From Atriophallophorus winterbourni (Eukaryota > Platyhelminthes > Trematoda > Plagiorchiida > Microphallidae), in the NCBI GenBank assembly GCA_013407085.1, contig JACCGJ010000680.1, positions 62,001-126,000 of the forward strand: a stretch of 64,000 bases of DNA. Reading direction: 5' to 3'. The position numbers and the translations under genes are program-made. The notes under the pieces are model-generated. The model saw only the letters and a list, made by a program, of their open reading frames with translations. It had not been told where the DNA came from and ran no database searches. Positions 40,393 through 53,305 of this stretch are shown here, in pieces; position 1 is the first letter of the stretch; every line of letters starts with the position of its first letter.

Positions 40393-40773
40393 CTGATACG
40401 AGTGATACGGATATTTGCCAATCCGCAGAACCGGATTACAGAGGAACACATTTTCTGTTACCAAATTTATACAGCGTACACATTCATCTGCCATGTCATA
40501 CAGTCTATAATACACCTAACACTTTTCCAAATTTTACTATCATCGGCAAGCCGTATCAAATTACACACAATATCCTCCACCACACCATTCATATAAACCA
40601 AGAACAAAAGAGGTCCAATCAGCGAGTTTTGCGTTACACCACTTGTGACGTCTAGTATTTTAGAGAAGGTGCAGCCAACGTAAACTTGGACGTGTCTATC
40701 ACTAAGCTATTCCCCTATCCAATTCTACAACATTCTCATTATTCCATAGATTTGGAGGTTATAAATTATTTAG
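40393..40773 (-). mobile_element. CR1-like LINE reverse transcriptase fragment (copy B)
   Basis: Identical counterpart of 27300-27680. Confidence 0.7.
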
Positions 40774-42999
40774 GAGATGGGACTACCCTTACTTTTGTGT
40801 TTCATTGTAAGGAAAGATTGTGCAAACCTTACCAGGTACCTTCAGTGTTAAGTCATTTGACCAATCTACTGTAATTGCATCATGCACTAATGATTTTAAA
40901 CAAGTTTCAGCAATTAAAACTACAACGCACTTTCACTAAACGATAAAATTTAAGAAACATGAACGATTTAAAAATAGTTATCATAGGATTTTGTTTCAGC
41001 GACATTGGCATTGATTGACTGAAAGTCCGCAAACCTGAGCATGACGGAGCGCAGTCACATATATTGTTGTTTCCCTGGACGCAAGAATTGTTTACCTCGT
41101 AAGTAAGTCAATCTGGCAACAGATGTGACAAAATTAATTAGCGTGAATTGCCAGCGATTTATACACCGAGTAATTGATGAATCAGTTCAGCAGAGCGTGG
41201 CGAAACCATCGAACCCGTTCATGCAAGATAACTGGAGTTAGATTGGTGGGATTTCACCAGGGATAATACGAAATTAATTAAGACAAATCAATATAGAATG
41301 ACGTGTTGTAAAAGTTCCGTGCTGTGCTCAATTTTCTCGGGAATATTGAAAGCACATCCAGTCGTTTTTGGTAAGAAGTTGTTTCCGATTAAATTCAATT
41401 TTATTGATTTCTATCAACTGTCACATGAAAATCTTTAAAATATGTATATCGGGACGCATGTACTCATTACTCGGAAATGTTTGTACAATAATTCCTGAAA
41501 TGTGTAGTAATAATTAATTATTTTATTTGAAGAATTAGAGTGAATACAATTGGGGTGGTTCATCAAATTTTGTAAAATAAATGTCTTACCATTACAACAG
41601 CAGCATATTATTAGCCAAGTTTAAGTAAAGACATGCAGCATCTGGAAGGTCCACGGCGCATTAGATTTGCACTGTGTTGCAAGTGAAAATTTCACTAGTG
41701 TAGCCGCGAATATAACAATCTGTTAAACGTTTTGTTAGCAACTGAGTAGTGAATGTACGGATCGTTCGTAAACATGTTAGGTGTCTCTGTGTGATGATTT
41801 TTTATTAAGGAAATACATATGCAATAAATGAGGGGTTTTGCGCACTTGAGAAAGTACATGCTCATAGAAAGATTGTAGTTAATTTAATTTCTAACTTTCT
41901 AGCTGATGGATAGCTGTGCTTAATCAGCATATATTCGCAATTGAAGATGTCACGTTTCCAAGCACGATATGAATGGTGTCCAATGATGACCTTAAAAATA
42001 GAAATATCCGCAATAGAATTCGCGTTAAGAGAATAGCGATTGATTGAAAAAAGTTTACGTATAACAAATCATTTAAAATAATCGACACTTCTTCAACGTG
42101 ATACCATCTGTGAATAGATGATATCCCATATCGCTGTTTGGTATTTGGTTTGCAATGATTCGTAAACTTGAAGTAAACCGCTCAATAGAGATGATTTCAT
42201 GAAATTAGAAAGCCTAATTTTTATATTCCCCAGTGCTACCTGATGCGTCAGAATCACACTACAAACTTCGATTTTATACTTATCGCCATAGATTAACAGC
42301 GCAGTATGATACCGCATTGCTCAGTCATGATTACAATATTTCATGAGTGTGGGTGTGAATACAATTCGGATAGTAAAGTTTATAACGAAAAAGATTACTT
42401 AAAATACTAGTAAAATTTCATACGCAAAGATGAAATGTATTGGCAAGGATTGTGTTAGCTTTTCGTATCACAAGTAAAGTTATGTGCGTGCTTCAAGTGT
42501 GCAATTTTATTTTTTGTTATTAATCGGTGTTTCGACGATAGGATCCGCTAGTATTGTGGGACTCTTATCATTTTGGCAGACATTTCGATGTGATTTGTGA
42601 AAGGTATCTTGCTATAGCAATCTTGATTGCTTACAAATAGCACAGATCAAACCGTGAGTGTAAATGCATGAGAGAAGACCATGGCTCATACCGAGCATTT
42701 ACATAGTTTTGATCTGGCATACCACTGGTGTTGTTTAATCCATAGAAGCTTCAAAATGTGATTTATTGAAAATACAAGAACAGAACAAACACAGAACATT
42801 AAAACATCAGAGATCCAATAATGGAATTTTACAAAAACCCACCTCCAGGCGACGATCTGCTACACGAATGTCATTTGTCACTTGACAATTTTACACAGAG
42901 TGATTTGTTAATAATAGTTCAGGACTGTCTAGTGTGAGTCATGTGTTCAAATTGAAGAACGCATTTATTTCAAAAGATTTGCCCTGCGGTGTGTTAGAA

Positions 43000-43270
43000 T
43001 CTGTAAGTCAACTTTTGGACAGACCGTACTTGAGACACTTAAACATTTTCAAAAGACATATGAAGGCCGGTTACGTTGCCGGTAATATTCGCGACGAACA
43101 TGTTTTGACCGTTCAATTCGAAGGGAACGTGTGAAGTGTGAGGAAGGGTAGGTACGTCTGTCGGCTGCTGAACGCGAATCACACAGACAACGTACAAACG
43201 CAGCCGATTGACCGGAAACTGCTTATCGCTGTGAGCGCTGCAGAAGAGACTGTTCATAGGACAATCTAGT
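43000..43270 (+). mobile_element. RTE-type LINE 3' fragment with zinc-finger tail
   Basis: QLLDRPYLRHLNIFKRHMKA is the degenerate C-terminal block. Shortly after it RTNAAD and YRCERCRRDCS match the CxxCxRxC finger that ends proteins of this family. Confidence 0.6.
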
Positions 43271-44639
43271 CAGTTGAAACACATTGGAGCATGAAATAGT
43301 CATGCGCTTGTGACATACATCTGGTTCAACATCCACCGAACGAGGCCAACAACACAGACATCAATCTTTGTCTCGTTAAATCTATCGGTTGATTAGTTTA
43401 ATCCAGGGTAATTCGAGATAAATAATGACCGAAAAATCAGTAGGCTTAACAACAACTATTGGATAGTAAACCTTAAATTGTGAGTACAACAAAAACATAC
43501 GCTGTCAAATTAGATTAAGCGGTGCCAAAAACGGAGGAAATGGCTGTTTGGATAAAACTCGTTCAATTTCGTTTTCAATTCACGCAAGCTAGTTGATTGG
43601 GTAACAATGGAATTTAACATGTTCTAAATAAAACATATACGCAATCAGAATAATAATTCCTTCTACAGCTGATGCTAGAATGGAGCAGCAACCACATACG
43701 AATGTAAGTCCGAGAATTCAATGTGTTCCTTCGTGTGAAAAGTTATTGCAAGGGATGGTTTGATGTATGAAGTATTTTGAAAAGTACAGTTGGATGTTTT
43801 TTGATTAGTCGAATTCAAAGTAATTCAGGTAAGTCTTAATTTGGCTGGTTTTGTTTGCCGAACAATAGCGTCGTTAAATGTTGCATATATTTCATCTTTC
43901 TTGTACCAGTGAGACTGGGAATGCACAACATATTTCGTGCCTCCCTTCAGATACGTGTTTATGACCCTGGGAAAATTTCCAAAATATCGGTTTTCGTATG
44001 CTGGGAACATGTGGTGGTTTTTTCATAATCAGTGGTTAAGTGAGGTAAGATTTTTTAAGCTAGAGCATATCTATACACCTAATTCTTTTATTCTTCGTTG
44101 AACTTTTCAATATTATGTAGGACTATCTTTTATGTGAAATCTATTTGTTTAGCCTCATTCCGGAGGTTGCAATTTTTGAAATTGTAAAGCAATCTGATCT
44201 CTAACGATCATTCGTGAAGAGGATCAAAATATTTCTGTAATAAACAACAGTCATATGGAGTACAGAGGTAACTATAAATATTTTTTCCATCCGCTAATAA
44301 CTATATTTTATAGAGGACAAGTTCTGCTATCTCATTGACGTAGACTAAGATTCAACAATCTATGGTATAAAAACCTTGTAGCTGTAAAACACCATAGGAT
44401 ATTCGTATAAGGACTATATATAAATATAGTTGTCACGTTGGGAAGATCGACACTTCTCGTAGTTAGAAAAATGTCATGTATTGTCTCGGTATAATGGAAA
44501 AATTTTCGTTAGGATAAATGTCGTGTTATATTAACGGGATGTAGGGTGAAATTACTACGCATAAATATATCTAGTTTCTTCCTGAAAAACCTTTCACTAA
44601 ATGACTTTACAACATCAGATGGTAGGTTTTAGGAGAATG

Positions 44640-45000
44640 GGAAATCTTTACCTATTTGCAACATTTTGCACTTTCTGAAGTTGAATGGAAGCTTGTTTCT
44701 CTATGACCAGCTGTTCAATATATCCAAATCGTTTTGTAAGCACAAACAGTCCACGCTTGACGTGATTTGCATCCAAAGATGAGCATCATCCGCAAAGAGA
44801 ACCATTTTGCTGTGACAAGTATCTGAAGGTCGTTGATATAGACCAAAAAAACAGGACCAAATACCGAACATTATAAGACACCGCTAGTGGCTTCGATTTC
44901 CCTAGACATCACACCATCGACACCATAAAAAAGACACGATCAAGGAATCGTTAGGTTGGTTAGGCTGCCTCCGTTTTTGAGATTGTTAAAAAAAACTATT
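44640..45000 (-). mobile_element. CR1-like LINE reverse transcriptase fragment
   Basis: The minus strand reads SGVL, CSVFGPVFLVYINDLQIL and, one frame over, KMVLFADDAHLWMQITSS then LDILNSWS and NKLPFNFRKCKML. The FADD motif is intact, but stops and a frameshift separate the pieces. Confidence 0.7.
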
Positions 45001-45689
45001 TAAGCTCTGGTACTAATAAAATGCAAATTAATCGCATAAAATATAGTCGAACCGGTATGCTGCGATAAACAAATAAAAAATCGATTTTCTTTAAGTTTAT
45101 AAAGACGAATATGGCACATATTTATGGCAGACTATTAAACGAATGATTTCTTTTTCTTCTAGTCAGTTGAAAAGTCAGCATTATGTAACAAATATGATCA
45201 AATATGGTGATTTCATATTATGTTTGATTTATTTGATTCACACAAATTCAGTTCGAAATCCAGTGAACCAGTCACAAAGCGACACAACTCGTCCCATCTG
45301 ATGAAATGGGACAACTTTTCATTCCCTCAAGCGTACTCGCGGTCGTGTGTGTGGTCCGTAGGATTGAATTTTATCTTTGTCAAAAACATAAATTTTCTAG
45401 ACAACTGTCTGCCTGTTAGAATTAACTGAATGCTTCAGGTTAGATGCTGGGATTTAATGACCAGTGTGTAAATCGTGAAGTGGTTCCTTTCCTGGAGTAC
45501 TCAAGATCATGCATTCTCAGAATTTTTTTCATAAGGAACATTTTTTTAGATACGGAAAGAAAATTAATTTTATGGCACAATTAATTAAACACACTGTTGT
45601 ACAAGCGTAAATAATCAAGACATGTTTATTCCACCTCTTTTTTAGAATCTTCTACATATAAGGTGAAGGTGTATCTAACTTCGTCAAAG

Positions 45690-48600
45690 ATGGTCCCGAG
45701 CCCGGTTGCAAAAGGAGGAGGGTTGAGAGTGGCGAGAGCTACCCCACCCTGTAAAAAAACCTTTCAGCTACAGAAAAGCCAACAAGAATACTAACAGACA
45801 ATAGGGATCTGAAAGAAGATGAACCCCAGCTGGAAGGTGTATGACGGCGGACTGTGAAATACAGAGTCATCTGGCATCCGTCAGGCTGATGACCATCGTC
45901 TCCCCCAGAAAAACAACAACCATCGCCACATGGAACATCCGGACCATGTATGAGACTGGAAGGACAATGCAATTGGTCGCAAAGATTAGGAAGTATAGCC
46001 TCACTTTATGAGTCAGCGTGTAAAGATGGATTGGTTCCGAGCATATACAACTGACTTAGGGTGAATTACTGTTGTACTTTGGCCACGAGTAGGAAGATGC
46101 TGCACACACCTAGGGAGTGGACCTGATGCTGTCCAAGTCGGTATAGGTAGTGCTCATTAAGTAGGAGGCGCACGATCACGGATCACGACAGCCTCCTTCT
46201 ATACAAAAAAGAAGAAGATCAATATGGACATAATCGAGTGCTACGCCTCGGCGAAGGACAGTAAAGAGGAGGAGGATATTTACAACTAACTGTCAAACAT
46301 CATACAAGAGAGATCAAAAAGGGACATCGTCATTGTAATGGGTGACTTCAACGGCAAGATTGGCAGTGACAACCGAGGGTATGAGGATATCATGGGCAGC
46401 AAGGACTGAACGAGATGAATGAAAACAAGGAGAGATTCGCCGACCTATGCACTGCATGCAATCTGGCCATCGGAGGAAGTGTTTTTCATCACAGAAGGAT
46501 ACACAAGGCGATTTGGGTGTCACCAGATCTGTCGACATAAAACGAGATGAACCACGTGTGCATCAGCCAAGAGTTTCGACGCTCCCTCCAAGCTGTACGC
46601 GTCAAACGAGGATCGGACGTTGCTCCCGACCATCATCTACTTGTCGTCAAGTTGAAGCTGAAATTGAAGAAAAAGTAGATTAGGGAGTCAAGCCAACTAC
46701 AGCGCTACAACATCGCTATGCTGAAAGACAGTTGGGAGGGAGAAGAGTTCACGGTCACTCTTTTCAACAAGTTCCAGGTCCTGTATGGGCTGTCTGAAGA
46801 ACAGACGATAGAACAGAATTGGCAGAAAGTGAAAATAGCGGTGACCTCAACATGTCAAGTAGTACTTAGCCCAAAAACGCGCACAGGGAATAGAGCACAG
46901 AATGGGCGCTACAGAAGATAGAACAAAGAAAAGAAAAGAAAGCAATTGTGAAAAACTGCAGAACGAGAGCAATAAAAGCTGAAGCACAAGAAGAATGTAC
47001 AGAATCAAATGTAATTGTAAAGCGGAGTGTCAGAGAAGGCAAGCAGAACTGCGTAGAGACACTGGCCATAGAAGCAGAAGTAGCAGCTTATGAGAACAAC
47101 TCCAAGGACCTGAATTCCAAAACCAATAAACTATCAGGAATGTTTTCCAAGCATGAAAGGCCACTGAGGAAAAGTGATGGAGAAGCAATAATAGACGCAG
47201 AAGGACAGAAAAAGACGTGGATTGAGCACTCAACGTACCAATTCCTTCAAACCCACCGAAATACTGCCAGCTGAAAGCGATCTGCCAATCTGGTGCTGTG
47301 CACTCACGAATGAAGAGATCTTTGGCGCCATTAAGCAATTGAAGAACGGCAAGGCTACAAGACCCGGTAGCATCCTATCAAAAGCGCTAACTGAAGACGT
47401 TAAGATCAGTGTGGACCTACTCCACCCACTCTTCTGCAAGAGCTGGGAAAAAGAAAAGTACCAGCTGAGTGGAAAGATGACTACTTCATCAAACACTCCA
47501 ATAAAGGCGACCTCAGTTACTGCTCCAACTGCCGGCGGATAACGCTGCTGTCCATCCCAGTGAAGGTGTTTAACCGCATCTTGCTGAACAGAATGAAAGA
47601 CGCTGTTGACCCATTTCTTCGTAATCAACAAGCCGGATTACAAAAGGAAAGATCGTGTACGGACCAGATCGCAAACTTGCGCATTCTTCTAGAGCAGTCT
47701 CTGGTATGGAACTCATCTCTCTACGTCAACTTCACCGAATATGAGAAGGCGTTTGACAGTGTAGACAGACTGACCCTCTGGAGACTACTGAGACAATACG
47801 GAGTGCAAGAAAAGATCACCAACATCATCAGGAAAAATAAACCTGCAGAATAGTGCATGTCAATCAACTCACTGAGATGTTCGAAGTGAGAAACGGAGTG
47901 AGGCAAGGCCGTTTAAATTGCTGGCCATATACTGGATAATAAAGATATCGACAGACCAGACGAAGGAAGGCAACTAGTGGACACTTTGGTAGCAGTTGGA
48001 CGAGCTGGCTCTTATCTCCCACACGCAACAACAGATGCAAGAAAAGGCTAGCATCTTTGCGGTCAACTTAGCTAGACTAGCCCTCAACATCAACAGATGG
48101 AAGAGCAAGGTGTTTAAGAGCAACGCATCCAAAATGACACCCAACAGCGTCTAAGGCCAGGCGCTGGAAGTGGTGGGCAGTTTTACCTATCTCGGCAGCA
48201 TCCTTAACAAGCCTAAAACAACAGATGCAGAAGTCAGAACCCGCATTAGTAAAGCACGAGAATCCTTCTATCAGTCTTATAACATATGGTAGAGCCAATA
48301 CAACTCTACGGAGCAGAGACACGGAGAACTACAGTCACCATCAGAAAAAATCCAGGTATTCATCAAACCTGCCTCAGGAGGATCTGAAATATCGGCTGGC
48401 CCGAGAAGATCAGCAATGAAGAATTGTAGCAACGAACGAAGAAGCAGCCTGTTGACAAAGACATACTTCAGAGACGCTGGTGATGGATTGGCCACACCGT
48501 CCGCAAACCTGCATTAATCTTCACCCGATAATCTTTTACCTGAAACCCCCAAGGGAAGTGGAAGAGTGGGCTGTCTAGAAATGCCTGGCGCCGAGACCTG

Positions 48601-48730
48601 GATGCAGACGCCAAGCCGATGAGCAAGACGTGGGGAAAGCTGAAGAGACCGGCCCATAACCGTGTTGCCTGTAGAGTGAGCTGGTTGGCGGCTAGACGGA
48701 AGTAAGTATGTTAGAAGGTGCACCAATCTC
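45690..48730 (+). mobile_element. RTE-type LINE, nearly complete but inactive
   Basis: Reading across frames, the element has an apurinic-type endonuclease start (TIATWNIRTMYETGRTMQLV at about 45920) and VIVMGDFNGKIGSDN (about 46333). The reverse transcriptase includes VPAEWKDDYFIKHSNKGDLS, FNRILLNRMKDAVDPFLRNQ, the A-motif region YEKAFDSVDRLTLWRLL and SFTYLGSILN. The tail reads NAWRRDLDADAKPMSKTWGK to WLAARRK. Several frameshifts and stops break it. The catalytic C motif (FADD in relatives) is missing: the text runs QQLDELALISHTQQQMQ, as if seven residues had been removed in frame. Its GC content is higher than the flanks. It is related to schistosome SR2-type RTE elements. Confidence 0.85.
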
Positions 48731-48815
48731 ACCATTCATTTTCGCCTCTAAGATTAGTTAAAAATGCAACACTGAAAAAAGGTTGTTTAAAGTTTAGCGT
48801 GCATCCTCATGAGAT

Positions 48816-48900
48816 TTCAAGATTTAGATTCAAGAATGATTTATTAAGATCAAATAAGCTATACTATCGTGGAATCTTTGGTTGAAAGAAAGACATTAGG
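48816..48900 (-). mobile_element. CR1 3' tail
   Basis: TTCAAGATTTAGATTCAAGA with ATGATTTATTAAG is a minus-strand CR1 tail. It directly follows the RTE element and precedes a plus-strand CR1 fragment. Confidence 0.45.
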
Positions 48901-48959
48901 CTTTTGAAAAATCCATGAGGCACTGCGACGAAACACGCCCTTTGACTTAAATTATTTCT

Positions 48960-49365
48960 GTGAAACGCGCAGCAGAATATCGAAACTGCATTCAGCGCAA
49001 TATACAAGACAACGAGGAGCACTAATCTTCATTTTGACGGTCCTTAATCAAACAAACCTTCCTTGCAGACATTTGTTATATCTCTCTTCTATATCACACA
49101 AAGGCTCAGTTCCCATTTAAACACAATCATCAGCCTCACAGATTAAACTGGAGCAAACACACCTTTTCTATTCGCATTGTGAAATTGTGAAGCAGTTTAC
49201 CAAATCCGAAACCATTGACGCTTTTAGAAAAGCCACTAGGTGTCCATACGCACAAGTATGATTTTTGTGTATGATAATAATCTTCAAAAATATTTTATGA
49301 TAATTATTTTGCGATCCGACCCGATGCACCTTTTGTGGGTCTTGTAAAGCATAGCTTTTTTAAAC
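48960..49365 (+). mobile_element. CR1-like LINE 3' fragment
   Basis: The plus strand reads QRGALIFILTVLNQTNLPC and then KQFTKSETIDAFRKATR. It ends with a reverse match to the string ACCCGATGCACCTTTTGTGGGT. It is the same family as 50577-51190 in the opposite orientation. Confidence 0.6.
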
Positions 49366-49639
49366 GCGTCTTCGATGAATACATGAATAAGACTAAGCCA
49401 ATGCTCAGTCTACCGTTTTGTTATAATTGTGAAAATAGTGATTAAACAGACTTCTATTGATATTTGAGCCACGGTATCCAAGACAGTTGAATCAATGTTA
49501 AAAATATGTTATGAAATGTCTAAAAGCTTGCTTGCAAAACGTGACACTCATATCGATGTAACTCACTCGCATTTGGTGCAGCAATGAAATTTAAAAAGAA
49601 ATTTCTTAGCATATTTCAAACGACATAATGCCGAAATAT

Positions 49640-50000
49640 CTTTAAGATTCAAGATTTATGGTTGAAAAAGCAATTAACTTTACAATAACCATAGAGTGGA
49701 ACTATAGGTACAAATGTATATATATGTATAAATAAAATCAAAATCAACGGACGATGATAGATTATTAATAGTTGAGGGCAAAAATTCGGATTAGCTCATC
49801 ATATAATCGTCCAAGTTTCAATTTGAATATAGATAAACTGTTTGAGCTTACCCAAATGGGAAGGTAGGGAATTCCAAACAAAGCACACCGAAATAAAAAT
49901 ACCTGCGGGCCAGTTCCGGGTATTTCCAACTTGCAACTGTGGAATTCAGCATGGTAAGCCATTGTGGAAAATTTAATCGAAACGGTATGTAAGAACAGAA
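49640..50000 (-). mobile_element. CR1-like LINE 3' fragment
   Basis: The minus strand reads VFLFRCALFGIPYLPIWVSS followed by NSLSIFKLKLGRLYDE, the conserved C-terminus. It is followed by a short 3' UTR ending AAATCTTGAATC at 49645. Confidence 0.65.
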
Positions 50001-50576
50001 CGTAACCAGCCCTTGTTTTTGCTCACAACCTCCGTCTGTGCTTATACTGGCTAACCGTTTTAGGTGACCATGCCAGGTGCAAAATTACAGTAAAATTACA
50101 TTCACAGAACCTAGAGAAGGGTAAAGTCGCAAAGATATTTCGGCTTTACAAACAATGCTCTGTAGATTTTACACGACGAAAATCTCTCCGTAATTGTAAT
50201 ATGTCGGATAATTCCTCTTCCAAAATATGCAAAATTGCCATTTGAATGTCAATGTGTATTTAGCCGATGTTGCGCCATACATTTACGTCCAAAGTGGCTA
50301 TCTAAAATTTAACACGTTTCATAAAACACAAACCTGATCATCCCAGTGCCAAAAGAACGGAAATCAAGGACAATTGATTGGGATGTTAATCCAATTGCTT
50401 GATTGATATTTTTCGTCTCGTTGGTTTCAAACTGTCATAGATTATGTCACGAGATCAGGATAGATTTTAGTGTGTGGGAAAGATGAAAATGTTTCGATGG
50501 TTCGGTTCGATGGTTTCGGGTTTGGTTTTACCAGTGTCCCCTATTCATTCATAAGTGATATGCGGGTAAAAAGCGA

Positions 50577-51190
50577 TGTATTACAAGACCCACAAAAGGT
50601 ACATCGGGTCGGGTGGTAAAAAATATCATAAAATTGTTAGAGATTATTATCAAACGTAAAAAACATACTTGTTCATGTGGGCATTTAGTGATTTCTGGAA
50701 AACGCCAATGGCTGCAGTTAGTACCACGTGCGTCGGTAAACTGTTCCATAATTGCACATTGCAAACGGAAAAAGCATATTTGCGGTAGTTTAACCTGCCA
50801 TGCTGTTGGTAAAGTTTAGACTGGTGACCACGCAGATGTGTTTTATGGGAAGCATGAAACAAAGGACTGCAAGGATGTTTTGTTTGATTAAGCACTGTGC
50901 AAATGAAGATTAGTGCTCCTCGTTGCCGTCTGTATTGAGCTGAATGCACATTCAATATTCAAAGTCTCATTTTGCGTGGATAATTAGAAAGTCCCAGGAT
51001 GAGTTTTGTTGTTCTGTATTGGGGAGAACACAATAGCTGACTATCTGTTTTCAACCATGGATCCCATGCCGTTGAGTCAATAACAGTCAGGTTTTTAAAG
51101 TACACTACAGGAAGGTAGGCATAAGGAAGTTTACCTTTCGGTAGGGCGCGCACTCCGCAGAAAGCTGTATACACACAAGCTTGACCTTAT
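50577..51190 (-). mobile_element. CR1-like LINE 3' fragment
   Basis: The minus strand reads AWDPWLKTDSQLLCSPQYRT then KLILGLSNYP. After a frameshift come RRQRGALIFICTVLNQTKHP, GRLNYRKYAFSVCNVQLWNS and LPTHVVLTAAIGVFQKSLNA. Confidence 0.72.
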
Positions 51191-51539
51191 ATTGTGGGAA
51201 GCTTTCGAACGCTTGCTTAAAAACAAAGACAAAGCTTCAGCTTAAAATTACAGGAAAGCGATTGCTACTACAAGGTGCAGGTACCAGAGAAATTGCGCTG
51301 TGAAGATTGCGGATAACTCTATACAGATTTTAACTTGGTGTGAAATATGAAAACATGCACTTGATTTGTATATTCACTATCGGAATCGACCGAAAGAAGC
51401 CATCACACACGTACAAATCCGATATAGACAAAAAATCCTCATAGTTACACCAAAACCTGAGAGTCGAATTTCAGTTTTCTATTCAGGACTTGGAGGAAAC
51501 GCCGCTTAAGCCTTCTTTGTGAGTTGATTCGACAAAATA

Positions 51540-52260
51540 CCGAGCTAGCACGAACAGTTTTCGAATTACATCAAGTTGTACGTGCCACAGCGTGATACGC
51601 GGAAAGCCGTATAATTGTTACTGGCATAGATTCACAAAGATAAGTCAGCTTCATTTTGCCATCAAGTTTTCCAGGGCATCGCTTCTCGGCACATCGAGTT
51701 AACATCGCTTGCACTGTATTCTGTTCTTGCCCTTCCTCCGTCACTGCAATTGATAGATGTACATCGCAAATCTTGACGATTTCATGTTCCACCGCGTTTC
51801 GACTGTTTAAACAGTCCGATTCGGGAGGAACAAAATCTCCCGCAGCGTTCACAGTCACCGGCACTCTTCAGCATGTGCACGCCGTCGGCGTGATCTACGA
51901 TCAACAGTATCTGCTCATCTCAAGTTTGAAGATGATGCTACACACAGTGAACTGAGAGTCAATACCAAGATTTTCCAACTCAGGTTTATAGACAAGAACT
52001 TTCCGTTCACTTTTGCAAACGTCATTGTGCCGCAAGTACAGCATGCCCAAAGGTTGACTCCCTGATTTTCACTCTCCATAAAATATATTTAAGTACGACC
52101 ATATTCCATTCGGTACACATGACTCAGTCGTTGTTGGCGGAGCTGTCCTGATAGAAAGAACATGTGCTGCAGACGTTGATGACGCGACATGTGCTTCGGA
52201 AATGGTAAGAATTCAGCTTCCCTTTATGGATGGTTCATGTTTCGCTGTCATACAGCATAA
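51540..52260 (-). mobile_element. RTE-type LINE 3' fragment with zinc-finger tail
   Basis: On the minus strand, LRQQRLSHVYRMEYGR is followed by PLGMLYLRHNDVCKSERKVL and GIDSQF, then AGDCERCGRFCSSRIGLFKQ, the CxxCxRxC..RIGL finger that ends the family's protein. A frame-shifted 97-residue open frame at 51571-51864 overlaps it and is not a gene. Confidence 0.7.
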
Positions 52261-52894
52261 AGCGTATAAAGCAGACAAAACGCAGTTGCCAAGTTAGCGC
52301 ATTTGGTAAAACCTGATATTAAACATCAAAATTAATGGAATATGAGTGGACGTGTCAAAAACGACACCCGTGGATAAAATCAAGGAGGCTAAGATCCTAA
52401 TGTTTATTACAAATAAGGTCAGCGAATGAGTTTGAAATTCTTAGTGCGCGAGTGGAACAAAGAGTGCCAGCTGACGTGATATTTACCATGTCTCAGCCAA
52501 CTCTTACGTCAAATAAACCAAATTGTGAATTGTATAAAAGGAATGGCGAAATTAGTTTATTTCCGTTATTCTTATTGGCAACGGCCAATCAGCATTGAGA
52601 TCTACATAAAAATACACTCGAACAATAAATGTTGGTATCTCGTGAATTCGTGAAATGTAACTATTGGTGTACATATCCGTCTTCATTGTTCAGCATTCCT
52701 AATGAGATTAGGGTATATATTATCCTCGATCACTGAAAACAATTTAAACACGTAAGTGGGGCATTTATTTAATAAATAAGAACAGAATTCAAGTCATTCT
52801 AGATTAAAACGATGAAGCGTGCTACTAACGAGTAGCAGAGAAATGAAAAACAACGAAGAGGAGAATCGCAAACCTGCAATCATGTGGTCTTCGA

Positions 52895-53075
52895 AAGAAT
52901 TGTGTGAACGGCTCTTAAAACAGGATTGGATGGACTTCAGCCGCTAGTTAACAATATAATTTCGTCTCTGTCGTGGCAAGTTCTTGTAATGAACCTCTTG
53001 GCATCAAGTCGATTGAAAATCAAATCAAAATAGCAACCGGTACAGACAGGTTGAGAACAGTGCGGTTATTTGCAG
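52895..53075 (+). repeat. Dispersed repeat R3 (LTR-like), partial
   Basis: GTCGATTGAAAATCAAATCA and GCAACCGGTACAGACAGG align with 505-550 of copy 1. Confidence 0.35.
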
Positions 53076-53204
53076 TTCTTGGAAAATGTTTGATGTTGGC
53101 CACAACACAAAGGTACCAAATCATTCGAAATAATCAAAAATTGATAATAATGGTTCACAGTGGAAACAATTGACTTCATTTTCGTTCTTGGTTGAGCTCA
53201 TCGG

Positions 53205-53305
53205 CAGTGCTGTCTCGGTTGGGACTCGAAACCCAGATCATTACCATTTTAGTTCCACGCCCTCGGTTACCGTCCAGCGTTTAACCGATCGCGCGTAAGC
53301 ATTCA
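53205..53305 (-). mobile_element. tRNA-like SINE head
   Basis: The minus strand reads GCGATCGGTTAAACGCTGG (A-box-like) and about 45 nt later GGGTTTCGAGTCCCAACC (B-box-like, compare GGTTCGANTCC). The spacing is tRNA-like. A partial second copy of the following sequence (AGCTCAT..CAGTGC) is at about 53594-53620. Confidence 0.45.

Larger units (their letters stand above)
29874..41963 (+). repeat. Tandem duplication, copy B
   Basis: Direct repeat of copy A, ending at CAAGC (41959-41963) before unique DNA. Compared with A it lacks 21514-23547, has a longer and interrupted GATA tract, and has a CR1 tail at about 34432 that A lacks. The block 32834-36595 differs from A by many substitutions and small indels, unlike the rest. 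It carries the intact innexin exon 1. Confidence 0.85.
41964..45689. other. Unique region right of the tandem duplication
   Basis: It carries an RTE fragment (43000-43270) and a CR1 fragment (44640-45000). The rest, including a 69-codon open frame at 45220-45429, shows nothing I can identify. Confidence 0.5.

Noticed and set aside
47030..47631. Minus-strand open frames of 102 and 133 codons
   Set aside because: Antisense to the RTE element.
51571..51864. 97-codon minus-strand open frame with several cysteines, which looks like a secreted-protein exon
   Set aside because: Another frame of the same strand reads CERCGRFCSSRIGL, the zinc-finger end of an RTE protein, directly after other RTE landmarks; the open frame is a shadow.
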